64,000 nt of DNA from Ectobius pallidus (taxonomy: Eukaryota; Arthropoda; Insecta; Blattodea; Ectobiidae), in NCBI GenBank assembly GCA_964059195.1, contig CAXKWD010000006.1, forward strand, positions 64,497,073 through 64,561,072, given 5' to 3'. Each line of letters opens with the position of its first letter. Position 1 is the stretch's first letter. The translations under genes were made by a program, and so were the position numbers. This document shows, piece after piece, positions 34,471 to 46,079 of the stretch. The notes beneath the pieces are model-generated. The model was not told the DNA's origin. It saw only the letters and a program-made list of their open reading frames with translations, and did not search any database.

Positions 34471-34528
34471 TAATAACAATAACAACAACAAGCACAACAA
34501 TAATAATAATAATAATAATAATAATAAT
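34471..34528. repeat. (AAC/AAT)n microsatellite
   Basis: Imperfect AAC units pass into about ten AAT units. Confidence 0.95.
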
Positions 34529-34534
34529 TCACTA

Positions 34535-35839
34535 ACTGTACCCGCTCCCACGGTAGCTCGCAGGCGAAATAGGGAAACGGGGAAACCTCTCCGGTTTGAA
34601 GGATGCTACACTAAGTCAGATTTAAATATATTTATTGAGCCCCTTGAAAGACACAAAGAGCACAATGGACAAGAATGAGAAATAGACCCTTTTTAAATAC
34701 AAGATGGAATTTTGATATCTTGCTTTACAAATGAATTCCTCTTCCTAGCGGTGCCGAAGAAGAAGAAATGTTGATGACGTCAAGGGGAGACGACTTAGCA
34801 AGCTCCTTCTGGATAATAAGGCATGCTTGCCTTATAAGACTGATGAATAGCTCGGAGGACCAGAGCAATTTTTTATAGTCGCGCTTGCTCAAACGACTGA
34901 ATAAGAATTTCACTATTCTTGAAATGAATGCGCACTTTCAGCAATTATTTTAAGGTCGAATTGCTGCTTCGACCGAGAAGAAGAACCTTTAAATGTTGCT
35001 TCGACACTGCAACTAATATTAAAGCACTCTGAAATGTTAAATTCACAGCAGTACTTACAGTAAATCCTTTTTTCTTAATGAGTTGCACATTCAAGTCCAT
35101 ACGGTTTGATCAGGGAAGTGAAAAGACTTGGATTCACACGTTTGTAATTGAATCACAAAATAAATTACTTTGATGAAGGTATTAAATTGCGTCTCTGCAA
35201 TAACTGCGCTGGGAAACTTCAATTCCCAGCACGACAATAATAACTAGATTCAGTATTCTGAACTGAATAAAACTAGCCTGGCGAAGGCTTCGAATGAGTG
35301 AATAAGAATGAATAGAAAGAATGACAGACGTCACGACATGTGACGTAAAGCAAGAATCCCATTGGCCAAGAAAAACAATAAATAATTAATCTTGGAAATA
35401 AATCAACTAAGTTACATTAAAATACTAAAACATAAATAAGAGAATAAATTAGCATTACTTTAAAACTGAATTGTTTCTTTAAAAACACAAAATTATGAAT
35501 AAAATATACTAAAAAATAATCAGACTGAAACTTTGGGTTGGAGATTATAACATTACTATCCGAAAATGAAAGAAGACAGTCAATTGTCATTTCTGATGAG
35601 AATTGATGGGAAGAAAGAACAAACCAGAAAGTAAACATATTTAAAATTATATTGAAGACACAACAAGAAAAATAAAAGAAGCGAAGTCACACGCCTGTTG
35701 CCATAGCAACACGGCGAATGACCTCGCGAAAACAGCTGATGCCTCAAATCCGGCCAGACACGGAATGCTAGACGGAACACTAACACTTCTTTCAATACCC
35801 CACCATGGGCGATTCAACTTTCTATCTTCACTCTGACTT
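34535..35839 (-). other. Unassigned stretch with hairpins, AATAAA and a donor-like site
   Basis: Read on the minus strand, this has short palindromes at 35208-35230 (GCTGGGAA/TTCCCAGC) and 35249-35262 (TTCAG/CTGAA). An ATG at 35100 opens 14 codons up to a good splice-donor match, ACT/GTAAGTAC, at 35058. A further ORF of 62 aa spans 34725-34913, and AATAAATATATTT lies near 34642-34630. The arrangement could be a retroelement leader/LTR or the 5' end of a gene. I cannot decide, and no conserved domain is visible. Confidence 0.3.
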
Positions 35840-36290
35840 AAAATAAAAGGCCATATTGCAAGGATGCACATTCAGTTGTTTCTGCCTCATGCAAAAATTA
35901 TTTTCCGCCAAACACAAGACTTAAAGCCAGAGTTCAAGCAAATAATGGCAGGTTTATAGCTACTGTTTGGGAAACTTGTGAAAAGAATTTTAAACGAAAA
36001 CTTTAGCTTTCAGTATAAGTCCCTCGTATACCCAAATTTAAACGAAAACGCTAGAGCTGTTTTCAAGAAAATCGCGAAAAATCGATCTGAAGGAATCTAA
36101 CATTTTATATTCATACCGTTTTTCTTTCTCCAGCACAGACACTTTTCTCAAAATAGTGTTTTTGGACTGAGGGGAAGGTGCATCATGCATTTGTGCTGAA
36201 AACTCGGCATCGAATTTCAGTGTCGAACACGAGACTGGTACTTCCTGTAGCTATAGTACCGGTGGTTAGCGCAGAGAAAGGAGAAAACTT
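35840..36290 (-). repeat. Dispersed repeat family D, copy 3 (inverted)
   Basis: On the minus strand the landmarks follow the same order as at 4.1 kb: GTTCGACACTGAAATTCGAT near 36227-36208, a TTTTCGCGATTTTCTTGAAA block near 36084-36065, GAGGGACTTATACTGAAAG near 36028, and CTTGCAATATGGCCTTTTAT near 35863-35844. Confidence 0.6.
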
Positions 36291-36294
36291 ATAA

Positions 36295-36890
36295 AGAACT
36301 TTACCCGTATTTATTTATGATGTTTCATTTTAATCGTGGAGCTCTATACCATTTAGTTTCTCATGTGATTAATTTGACTTGATTTCTTTGAACGCAAGTA
36401 TTTGTCTAATTATATCCATTCCAGCGAAAGAGTTGATACCTGACGAAATTTAGTAAGCAGGATACTTAACGATTACATAGCTATGTAACGATTTTGACAA
36501 GCTCCCGAGGTCACAGCAAACTTGTGTAAAAGCAATATTATGGTATATTTTTCTTCACTGAAGTTATTAATTAAAGGCCTGAAAAGAAAAGGGCAGCGTC
36601 CAGCAATCGAACTTTCCATTCACTGTACGTGTTTAAGTCGCACACGTGTATGCGGGTTTATTTGCTTTTCACTTGACCTTTCACTTTCCACTGTTGTTGT
36701 TGACGAATAGGGCAGAATCAATAATCAGAACCCATTTCTTGAATTTAAACTATTCCGCCTTTCTGTGAGTACAGTGGCATCCCTGCTTGGATATTTTAGA
36801 ATAACAGTAAAATATAGACGTATGGCCGACGCTGTCAAGTTAAGGTCATTCGAGAGGTCGCGGGTTAGTATCTCCAAAGCTCCCAACCAG
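36295..36890. other. No gene recognised
   Basis: No supported feature between family D and the next SINE. Confidence 0.4.
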
Positions 36891-36894
36891 ATAG

Positions 36895-36985
36895 ATATTT
36901 CATAGCTCAGTTGGTAGAGCATTGGCACGGACAGCGGAAGATTCTGGGTTCAAATCCCAGTGCCAGAGGAATTTTTCTCCTATAA
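36895..36985 (+). mobile_element. tRNA-derived SINE (type C), head and tail
   Basis: ATAGCTCAGTTGGTAGAGCA is an almost canonical tRNA A-box arm, and GGGTTCAAATCCC is the B-box. The tail GAGGAATTTTTCTCCTATAA follows. It could be mistaken for a tRNA gene, but the acceptor arm is not complementary and the tail is shared with three other copies. Confidence 0.75.
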
Positions 36986-36999
36986 TATTATCATATATT

Positions 37000-37763
37000 T
37001 CTTTGCTAATTGACTGGTATGAATATCTGACTGATTTTCGTATCAGTGACTTTTTACTCTCCATTGAACCCATTATTGAATTGAGAGATTTTGCTTGTGT
37101 CTGTTGGTCAGCTTTGGTGGTGAGCTCAAAGTATGGGACTAATGTGACTAACTTCCATCCTCTGGAGGAGCTCAGTGGTCGTCTTTGTGTGCTCAGTGGT
37201 CGTTCCGCGCTCTAATCTCTAATTTTGTCGCTAGATACAGTGTGACAACTCTTATAATATATTATAGGGTTAGGTTCTCTCTTTGGGAATGATTTGTTAA
37301 ATTGGCCATGAAAAGAAACTTCTCAGTACACTACAAGAAAGGAAACTCGATAGTCCGGCACGCATCAGAACTATAGTTTTCCCGTATTTTGAGGGGTTTA
37401 GCTAAAACTTTGAGCCTTAAAATGATTTAACGGTGCAATATAGTACTTTATTTGTAATTAACTTTTGTTTTTATAGCACACATATACTTATTATATGTGA
37501 TAATTATAATATATTAAATTAATTATATGTAATTGAATTATAGTCTATATAAATTAAAATATTTAAAAAGTTATACTTTAAATTTTTATAAGTTCACTAT
37601 AATATCTTCTGTTGTATCTTTTAAATAAAAATTATTCGTTTTTATACGTTAAAACTGTAGTTTTCATTTGTATCTCCATTCTTAAACCAGGTTTTTAAAA
37701 ATGACCTTGATAATCCGACTGTGTCAGATCCCCGAGCATACCGGATTATATCAATGTCCTAAT
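37000..37763. other. No gene recognised
   Basis: AT-rich DNA with a 97-aa ORF (36922-37215, plus) that overlaps the SINE and is not recognised. Confidence 0.4.
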
Positions 37764-37771
37764 GTAATAAC

Positions 37772-38425
37772 TAGGATTCGGATGTTTATGACCTAAAAAA
37801 GTGGAAAATATTACTGCAAATATGCCCTTAAACATGACTGAATATGACCCAAAAATCCTACATATGACCTAATAAAAGCAATATATTTTCAAAAAATAAA
37901 TGCTCCAATTTAGAACGTTTAAAGACACTAAATTCTTACAACACATGAATTCAATCAGATAATCACTTTTAACAATTTTGGTGATTTCCAGTTGCAATGA
38001 ACTTCTATTTTTAAAGAATTTTCTCCTGTTTGCTGGTTTGATCAGCTCCGAATACTTTTTAATATTTTGTAGACGTGCGTGTCGCTACAAAATATGAACA
38101 ATTGCATTAATTTTAAAATTTAAGTTACCTATTAATTTGGCATAAACATTAAATTAATGAAATAGATTTCAAAGTTAACTCAAACATGTAGTACATACAC
38201 TGTATAATTGTGCTCCTTTACCAAATTTATAACCGAAATATCGTTACATTACAAATATGGTCAAAATGGGACCAAGATCACAAAAAATACCAAAATATGA
38301 CTTCATATGCAAAATAAAAACGATCCTATTAGGATAAAAAGCGTGCAATTCGTGTTTAATTTGTGTTTGTGGCGAGAACGGAGTTCAGGAAAAAAGTACG
38401 ACATGTCATAAACGTCCGAACCCTA
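37772..38425. mobile_element. Non-autonomous hAT element, 654 bp, perfect 8-bp TSD
   Basis: TIRs TAGGATTCGGATGTTTATGA and (reverse complement of the right end) TAGGGTTCGGACGTTTATGA match except at two positions. They are flanked by GTAATAAC at 37764-37771 and 38426-38433. Subterminal words such as ATATGACCTAA and AAATATGACTTC are repeated inside. There is no transposase ORF. TIR and TSD length identify hAT. Confidence 0.92.
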
Positions 38426-38439
38426 GTAATAACCTATGG

Positions 38440-39790
38440 TTTTCATGCACAATAAATACTGTATATGAGTCATTCCCAAAGAGAATACTTAATCTGAAAT
38501 TGTCAAGCGACTTTTGTGTCACGCAAAAGAATCACAACATTCAAATAATACTCGTATCAGCGTATAATTTATAAATTGTTGCTATCATACTTTTGAGGAC
38601 AGGTAGATAGTTCTGTACCTGACGAATATTCGAATGTAACGAAGCTGATTGAGATGTATGACGTAGGTCATTCATTAGACGTTAGGTAGGCCTATGACAG
38701 GTAATTGTTGGATAAAGGGATTTGTTATGTCTCTAGCGTTTGTTCAAAAATGTACAATTAAAAAATAGGCCTGTTTGTATCTACAGAAGCCACGTGGCTC
38801 AGCGGGCGAACTTAAACGCATAGCCTCGAGAACACAACAGGCCTACTGTAATTAATCACGCGAGAGATGTACCGTAAATTAATTAGGTTTGATAGGCCTA
38901 TAGACTACATACGTTATGTCATAGGCTTATACATTGTTTTAATATGATGGCTATAATAACGCTGTAAATTATTAATAATGGGCTGTGATTTTAAACAACA
39001 ATTCTTTTCATACTCGTTTTATTTATTGTCCTATGATGTGCAAAATGTACAAATTCGAGGATGGGGTACCCACACAAGGCAATTTCAATTTTCTCTCTAA
39101 GGAAATATTGTTGCTATGTTATGTAGTACTTTCAACATTAAGTCATCTTAACGAAACACAATACGCAGAAAGCTGCTTCATTGTGTTTCATTTTAACTAT
39201 AACCTTAACATACCTTTGTAAAGTAGGATATTATTTACGAAGTCTCATTAAAAGAAATGTACAAAATATACAGTTTTTATCAGTATTCATTGCAGATTAT
39301 ATAATTATACTGTTCTTAAGCATCTGTTGTTTGCGATCCATCCCAATGGAGTGGATTGGGCAGTGCAATGGTGCTCATGGCAGAGGCAATCGACGGAAAC
39401 TGAACTCCCCGGAGCTCCTGCTGTCCACGTCAGGCTTTGTTATACGTGTTGACACTCGCGATTGTTATGAAATAGACATTAGCACCGAGTAATTATTCAT
39501 TTTCACAATACGTCTCCCAAATATGCTAAGCAAAAAATAATTCAAATGTTCAGATTATTCACGCTCTACAAATCCACCTTCCTTCTGTAATCCATTATGA
39601 GTAACTGACGCGTATCTTATCCAGGCCCTGTTCGCTGAGTTTTATTCGTAAAATGTACGAACATTATTTTAAACTTACAATATATCGGGAATCAATCGCA
39701 TGTGCGCCTCTGGAACAGAGGCTCAGGGTTCAAACCAGGCGGTTGTGTGCACATCGGCACAGTCGCATTTTCGTGCACATCGGCGAAGTA
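38440..39790. other. No gene recognised; possible tRNA-like scraps
   Basis: GTGGCTCAGCGGGCG at about 38792 and AGGGTTCAAACC at about 39723 look like isolated tRNA/SINE boxes without partners. Other ORFs are unrecognised. Confidence 0.35.
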
Positions 39791-39798
39791 TTTTTATC

Positions 39799-40009
39799 TT
39801 ATTATTCTTAAGTGTTGTAAAATTTATTATTACTTACGTTTTTGTAGAACTACTGAGACGTGTTTACTGAGTGAGCTGTTTAGCTACTAGAGCTATTAGA
39901 GTGAGTGGATGAAATCATGTGTAGCTAAACAGCTCAATCAGTAAACACGTCTCAGTAGTTCTACAAAAACGTAAGTAATAATAAATTTCACAACACTTAA
40001 GAATAATAA
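39799..40009. repeat. Near-perfect inverted repeat, 89-bp arms with 33-bp loop
   Basis: Arms 39799-39887 and 39921-40009 pair at 87 of 89 positions. A transcript in either direction would form a nearly uninterrupted 89-bp stem. There is no coding sequence and no obvious target duplication. The high identity implies recent origin or conversion. Candidates are a fold-back MITE or a hairpin-RNA precursor. Confidence 0.93.
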
Positions 40010-40014
40010 ATTGC

Positions 40015-41556
40015 TAGTAAACCTTGGACACAATTAATACAGCAACAACATCACCTGTATATTAATACTACCTAGAATACTTAATATTTTCTACATTATA
40101 CCTTCAAATAAAGTATACATGTACACTACGTTTCTTAAAACCTAATAATATACTCCTTTCCAATTTTTAGTGTTGGTTATTGACTGATGATGGCATAACG
40201 GTTGCCGAAATGCATTTCAAGAATACAGACGTCCAAAGAATCAACATATATTGAGCTGAGAACGAAGAAAAACTAATTATAAGCACAACAATTCAAGTTA
40301 ACACAAGCTTATACTGTCTACGCCTATTACTGACTATAAAAAATATATCTTGAGCTCTTGTTAGCCATCTTAATTGTATATTTTAACCTAATAACAAGAA
40401 TTATACTACTATATAATCAATTCAATAGTGAAGAGTGATATAAAAAATAAAAAAAACAATTTTATCACAATGGAATTCCTAATGAATCCATTACCACAAT
40501 TATTGTAAGTGATAAAATACTAAAATATAAGTATCAACAAAAGCCTTAAAGATACTAATTCTTTAAACGAATATTAAACTTCTATAGTAGTATACCACAA
40601 ATTGTGAAAAAAGAAAGTGTATACATAAAAAAACCAAGTAAATGGCTATACTCATAATTTGATGAGACCTGGTTTCACAATATTTTTAAAATAATAACTA
40701 ACTTTAAATTTAATAATTAGTTGTTAAACAACTACTTTTTGATAAATTATAATTAAGTGTGAACAAAATATATAAGATTGTAATTTTAAAGTTTTAATAC
40801 AGGACTTATTTATATAAATGTGTAATATATTTTATCAATATAAAAAACTTCTTATGACGATTTATTAGTCAATTAATATGTTATGATATAATAATGATTT
40901 ATACTTAATATTTTACCATTAACAAGGTCAGTTTGAAGCAAGATAGTAAGCTGTGTATATTGTGATATGATGTAATTTATTCTTGCAACTAGTTTGTATA
41001 ACAAGGTCAGTTACAAACTGTATCATTATATGTTATTGGCAGTAAAATAAATAACCTATAAACACTCTACGTGTTCAGCTCTAATATCTTGTTGAGTTCT
41101 TACTATATACTAGTGCTTTAGGCTGAAAAACTTGAATTCTCTAACTATTATATTAATCAGCACTAGCGGAAATGAAATTCATTAATTTATTGTTACTGTA
41201 TCGTTATATTTTCATGTTTTTATTTTGTGCATATAAGGTTATTCTTTTTACATTGGTAGGCCTACTTATTAATTTTATGAGAAAATATGTTGTATGCAAA
41301 TATTCATTTTAACTGCTTCTATTACTTTCCAGTGAAAATTGTTCATGCATCTTCTACCGTCGTTCTAGCCAATAAATATTTCAAATGGACACGAGTAAAC
41401 TCTCCCTAAACGATTTTTTAAAATAGAAAACGAATAAATACCTGTTTGATTACTCAAAGCTAAAACTTTCGAAATTTAATTTCTATCAAAGTCAGTATGG
41501 TATATCCCTTTTTTATAAGAAAAATTAGACAAAAAGGATTTTCATGAAAACATCCC
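40015..41556. other. No gene recognised
   Basis: Very AT-rich DNA. GATGATGGCATAACGGTTGC near 40187 resembles retroelement-tail sequence; otherwise nothing is supported. Confidence 0.45.
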
Positions 41557-41559
41557 TAA

Positions 41560-43185
41560 GGCCCGGTTTAATCGACAGGGGTTAAGAAATAACCCCGGGT
41601 TACACGTTCTAAACTCTCGATTTGACGAAAATTTTGTTTCATGCACAAGAGTGAGTTTTAACACAGGGTCATGCCTGGGGTTAAGTTATCCCCTACATTA
41701 CCTTGGGTTAAAAGTCTAACTCGGGGCTAAAAATGGCTTCTGTAAATTAAGCAATTGATGAAGAATTGCTCTATTTCCCTATCGCCCCGGAAAGAAATTA
41801 AGAGTATAATAATAGCATTTTTTATCAATAATAATATTACAGGTATTAGTAATGATAATAAACTAAACCCATACAGAGCGTGAATCCTGCGTAATTCGAT
41901 TCTGATCTAATTTTTCCTATTTCATCAATCTCCTCAGAAAGCATGCCTGCATATTTTCCTAGATATTTATTCAACACAGAACTTATTTCCTTAAAATTAA
42001 TTAAAATTTACATAGTAAAGTGCTTCTGTCCGGGATCGGAATACCGGGACGAATTTTCTCCGCACTTTGCCACGATCACTGTTTTTGAAGTACGTATGTA
42101 CCAAAATACTTGTCATAGAATTGCTTAGTGAGGAGAAGATTGAACATAATTAGGATCACAGAAGAAGAATGCGTGTGTTTAGGCCTAAAAGCAAATTTTC
42201 TAAGAAGCTGTCACAACACTTCTGGCTTCTTCTAGTTAGCACAACAACATTCGATTTTCGTAGGTAATGGCCTAGGTAATTTTGCGAAATTAAACAAACC
42301 TAGGACTATCCCTTTGCACTGCCGACCACCTGTAAGACAATACAAGCTATTTAAAAAGTTAATAATAAGTAGGCCTACAAATATTCTGTTTTCTATTAAT
42401 TGTCACACTAATTTAATTCCCTCCTGTAATAGCGTTTTTTTCACGCGCAGTTTCCTGATTAAGATTTTTAGTCCCCTATTTCATTTGTATTAATTATATC
42501 TTATTTTATACGCATATTTATTTTGTAGAGAGTTGCTCTGTGTTGAAATTATCTCGGCTGACCTACTGTAAGGAAGAGATCACACAAAAAAATATTGATT
42601 TTTGCTGGAAAGAGTTCAGTGACCTTTAAAATAAATCAGCTGATATTCTCAAACTTGGTGTCTGCACTCTACAAGAGCAAATATACATTTCTGATATATA
42701 CATGACAGTTGAATTAAGAAGACAAAATATGGAGGATGTAGCCTATGAAAGCAGATAAATTCTGATGCTCCCTCGTGATTTTCTCCCAAGCATCATCCTT
42801 CTCTTTTATTGTTTCTTTGCACCCTATTATTAACTTGTATTTCGTCATAAACGCAATTAGTAGAAACCTTTTAAAATAACGATAAGTTTGTCCTCGATTT
42901 ATCGATTTAATGTCTCCCATTTTCTTGCTTGATATATCATTCGCCACTAAAGCAAACAAAAGAACCGCCTAATGAAGTGCATTCTTAAAAACGAATTTTT
43001 AATCACTGCTTTCTAGTTTGATAGAGCTCCTATATCCTGTCTGGGTTAAAATGGTGTTACTTAACCCTCGGCTTAAAAAGCATGGTGAAACGCGTGAGTC
43101 ACAAAACGAGTTAAAATTCAGCCTGAAGTCAATAAACCCGTGGTTAGTATAGCCTATATTTAACCCTTGTCGATGAGACCGGGCG
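41560..43185. mobile_element. PIF/Harbinger-like DNA transposon, 1.6 kb, degenerate
   Basis: The left end GGCCCGGTTTAATCGACAGG and the right end (reverse complement) GCCCGGTCTCATCGACAAGG form about 25-bp TIRs with a few mismatches. The element is flanked by TAA at 41557-41559 and 43186-43188, the 3-bp duplication expected for PIF/Harbinger. Subterminal GGGTTAA/TTAACCC words recur at both ends. No DDE transposase is visible. A minus-strand ORF at 42714-42959 looks like the accessory Myb-like protein. Confidence 0.78.
42714..42959 (-). pseudogene. Remnant of Harbinger accessory Myb/SANT-like protein
   Basis: An 81-aa minus-strand ORF inside the Harbinger-like element. The segment KYKLIIGCKETIKEKDDAWE followed by KITREHQNLS resembles the 'W..I...' helix region of the Myb/SANT-like protein that PIF/Harbinger elements encode beside their transposase, which binds element DNA. 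It is short and lacks most of the three-helix domain, so it is probably dead. Confidence 0.45.
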
Positions 43186-43189
43186 TAAA

Positions 43190-44170
43190 TATTTTAGTGG
43201 TAAAATCAAATTCTACGGGATGTTTATTTGTAATTTTTTGCTTCCCCCATTCAGAGGTTGCCAGAGACAAAGCTTAACAAACAAGAAGAAAAAAGACAGA
43301 ATCATACATACAATATGGAATAAGATAATAAATTAGATCAATATAGGCCTAATTATTAAGTATTGCAGTCCAGGTGAAGTTTCAAGCTTTTTATGGACTC
43401 TTTAATAATGTTGATAGACAGCTCCATTATCTTTTCATAGTCCATAATAAGAAATAAATATATATACCATAATGAACTGTTTACCACCAACAGGCCTGCA
43501 AAAGCAAACAAACACAAATGCTTCATTTCAAGAGCAATGTTTTCAACATCTAGGGTGGCATATATTTTCCCAGTGTTATCTCGATTTCGATATTGCCACT
43601 TTCTGTATATTAGTTATATACGAGAAAGTAAAAATGCCATGTAGGTGTAAAATATTAACATATTTACGCTTCATTATTTAACTCAAAGAATGTTTCAGTG
43701 TGAGGACGAAAAGCTATTTCGGATCCACTTCCGAGATACCAATAGAAGTTGGAAGACATGGTTGCTTTTGGGCAGTGTGAGTTTAGTAGCTTACACACAC
43801 CTCTCCATGGAAAACAATGCAAGGAATGTTTGTATCTGAGAAACTCCGAACAGGGGCCTGTGAAAGTGTTAGTACTATGCATTCGTTACCTCAGCTATGC
43901 GAATTTTCCCGTCATTGTGATTCAGTAACGGAACATTTCCTTTCTAGCATTCGGCATCTCCCAGACTGATAAAGTTTCTCCTTCCCTTCTCCGACCAGAG
44001 ATATATTTCGCTGCCCTAATTCGATACTAGAACTTCTTTTAAAAAAATGAAATTTTGAGATATTGCATGGACATATAGTGTAAATCTTGCTCTCGGATGT
44101 CTTGAATTCAAATTTGTTCACTCTCTGAAAAATATGGCCTAGTATTATCCTAAAGCATATTCAGTGAGCT
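43190..44170. other. No gene recognised
   Basis: Short ORFs on the minus strand at 43664-43882 and 43912-44121 have mixed composition but no recognisable domain. Confidence 0.4.
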
Positions 44171-44173
44171 TTA

Positions 44174-44215
44174 AGTTCAATACAGAGACAATTTAAGTTG
44201 TCCTTGTATTGAACT
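44174..44215. repeat. Short hairpin, 18-bp arms
   Basis: AGTTCAATACAGAGACAA (44174-44191), a 6-nt loop and TTGTCCTTGTATTGAACT (44198-44215) pair at 16 of 18 positions. A half-copy of the right arm (AAGTTGTCTTAGTATTGAAC) occurs near 48967. Confidence 0.75.
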
Positions 44216-44539
44216 GGAAAGAGAAGCATATCAACAAGGGTGCTAGACCAAGTCATTTTAAAAAATCCTGCTCTTGAGCAGTATATGATGTTGTCAGGAC
44301 TGTTTTCTTCGTTTCCACATTTTGCTTAAACTGTGGTTTGTTATTACTAGGGCTGGGATTTTAAAGTTTTTGTAAACCCTGTATTAGTTTTTTTTATATT
44401 TATTAAAATAATTTTATCTTGGTTTTTACCATTTCAAGACAAGGTTTTAAGGTTTCGCTTTAATAAACGCAATAAACACATTGAAACAGATCCAGAGAGA
44501 CCCAATGAAACATGTACGGTGTTGTCCTGGTTTGCGATG

Positions 44540-45125
44540 GCGGCGTGCAACACGCACCAACGTTGGGGAAGGAGGTGCTGGAACTGGCCACCGTCGTTGT
44601 CCATGCATTTTTGGCATCTCTTTAAGAAATCATCCATCACTCGCTGTAGTTCAAGTTGAGAAATACTGACAATTTCCTAGCGGATTCTTTGTTTTAATTC
44701 TTCTAGGGTGTGTGGGTATGTCTTGTATACTTTGTTTTAATTTACCCCAGAGATAAAAGTACCAAGAGGTTAGGTTGGGGGACCGAGGGAGCTATAAATC
44801 TCTACTAATAATTATGTCCTCAAACACACTTTCTATTAATTTCATCGAAATATTAGGTGTATGGGCTGTGTTAGAGTCTTGTTGAGAAAAGGCAAAGGTA
44901 CGCTCCCTGTCTGTTAGTTAAACAAAATGGGGTAAAATAGTATTCACGTACCTGGGGGCCTACAGTTGCCTCGTAAAAAATGGGACAAATAATTAGTTCT
45001 CCCCTTATGGCGCATCGTACACCAATTTTTTCGTCATAGAGGGATACTTCATGAACAATATTAGGTTTGTCAGAGCTCAAATAACGATTATTTTGTGTAC
45101 ACAATATCCAGCCTCGTACGAGAAA
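44540..45125 (-). pseudogene. Mariner-like DDE transposase remnant
   Basis: On the minus strand, LCTQNNRYLSSDKPNIVHEV begins near 45106. It continues through GVRCAIRGELIICPIFYEAT, then SNTAHTPNISMKL near 44864 (the 'QDxAxAH' block, shifted) and LPRSPNLTSWYFYLWGKLKQ near 44789-44730 (the 'PRSPDLTPxDFxLWG' block holding the last catalytic acid). The C-terminus RVMDDFLKRCQKCMDNDGGQ follows. There are stops and frameshifts. The motif series is that of the mariner-type transposases common in insects. No N-terminal helix-turn-helix part was identified. Confidence 0.75.
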
Positions 45126-45344
45126 AGTATTAAATATGGGTCTAGTTCGCCCTTGTAAACATTATTGAGACTTCACTTACAGGTATTACATACAGGATCA
45201 CCTACTTGAAGAGCATGTGCCACAGTTATTTTGTATGGTTTTGACTTCAACAATTTAGTGCTCTTTGCACAGAGCCATACAAAATAGCTGCCTATTGTGA
45301 AAGATGCCTATCCTTCCATAACGTTGGTAAGTAAAGCCTTTACA

Positions 45345-45431
45345 CAGAGAGATTATTTTTGCAATGTGCCGAGAACGCACGGTCCAGTGGCCCGGAAACA
45401 AGTCGTCGGCCGGTAAAGACGCTCCAGTGGC
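45345..45431 (-). repeat. GC-rich block shared with 19.9 kb
   Basis: Reverse complement of the 19872-19960 block, with the same word order (TTTACCGGCCGACGACTTG, CCGTGCGTTCTCG, ATAATCTCTCTGTG). It lies inside the mariner-like element. Confidence 0.65.
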
Positions 45432-45666
45432 ACTCGCAAAAATAATGTATCTTTTAGTCAACCATGTCTTTGTATGGCTGCATCAGCGCCACTCTACGAT
45501 AGCCGCAGACAGCAACGCACTCTGGCTTCGCGAATGGGAAAAACACGGCTCAACCGGTTCATAGTTCATTGGGTCTCCCTGTTTTATTTTTACTTTTAAA
45601 TACAATTTCCATGTGTCTGAACAACAAAACTAGGCTATAGGAGCAGCTTTTTGCTTAATTTTCAAC

Positions 45667-45751
45667 AGTTCATAGTTTATACAACACAATTAATAGTTTA
45701 TACAACACAATTCATAGTTTACACAACACAATTCATAGTTTATACAACACC
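45667..45751 (+). repeat. 21-bp tandem repeat, four copies
   Basis: The unit is approximately TTCATAGTTTATACAACACAA, with single-base differences between copies. It lies just outside the mariner-like element. Confidence 0.9.
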
Positions 45752-45849
45752 ATTATTTTAGAATTAACCTGTCATTTCCAACTATCACATAAACTAAACA
45801 AGAATGTAATTCAATTAATTACACTGATAAACAAAAAATAATTTTTTTT

Positions 45850-46079
45850 TGCCTCAGAAAGGAAAATATGTCATTCTGATAGTTTTTTTCCTCCTCAATT
45901 CAAATATGATCTCGGATTTTCTCCATCACGCAAGGTCTCCGAGAAGCAGACATTTATACAACTGCCTGTCTCTCGTAATTTTGAACATTTTAATACTTCC
46001 TGCATTCTTAACTACACAACATTCAAACATTGTAACTCACCTAGAAAGTAATAAAAGACTATTTTCTACTATATTTCGC
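45850..46079 (-). repeat. Element X copy B, 3' flank
   Basis: Homologous to 11183-11275 of copy A (AGTTACAATGTTTGAATG near 46038 on the minus strand, and the ATTTGAATTGAGGAGG block near 45908). About 95 bp between them are present only here. Confidence 0.55.

Larger units (their letters stand above)
44493..45581. mobile_element. Mariner-like DNA transposon, 1.09 kb, degenerate
   Basis: The left end CAGAGAGACCCAATGAA (44493-44509) and right end TTCATTGGGTCTCCCTG (45565-45581) are inverted with one mismatch. They enclose a minus-strand transposase remnant. A flanking TA duplication is not preserved. The 5' side carries the GC-rich block also found at 19.9 kb. Confidence 0.75.

Noticed and set aside
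36900..36970. tRNA gene-like arm with AGCTCAGTTGGTAGAGCA and GGGTTCAAATCCC
   Set aside because: Acceptor stem halves do not pair and the same sequence with a GGAATTTTTCTCC tail recurs at 13.5, 55.7 and 56.0 kb, so it is a SINE head.
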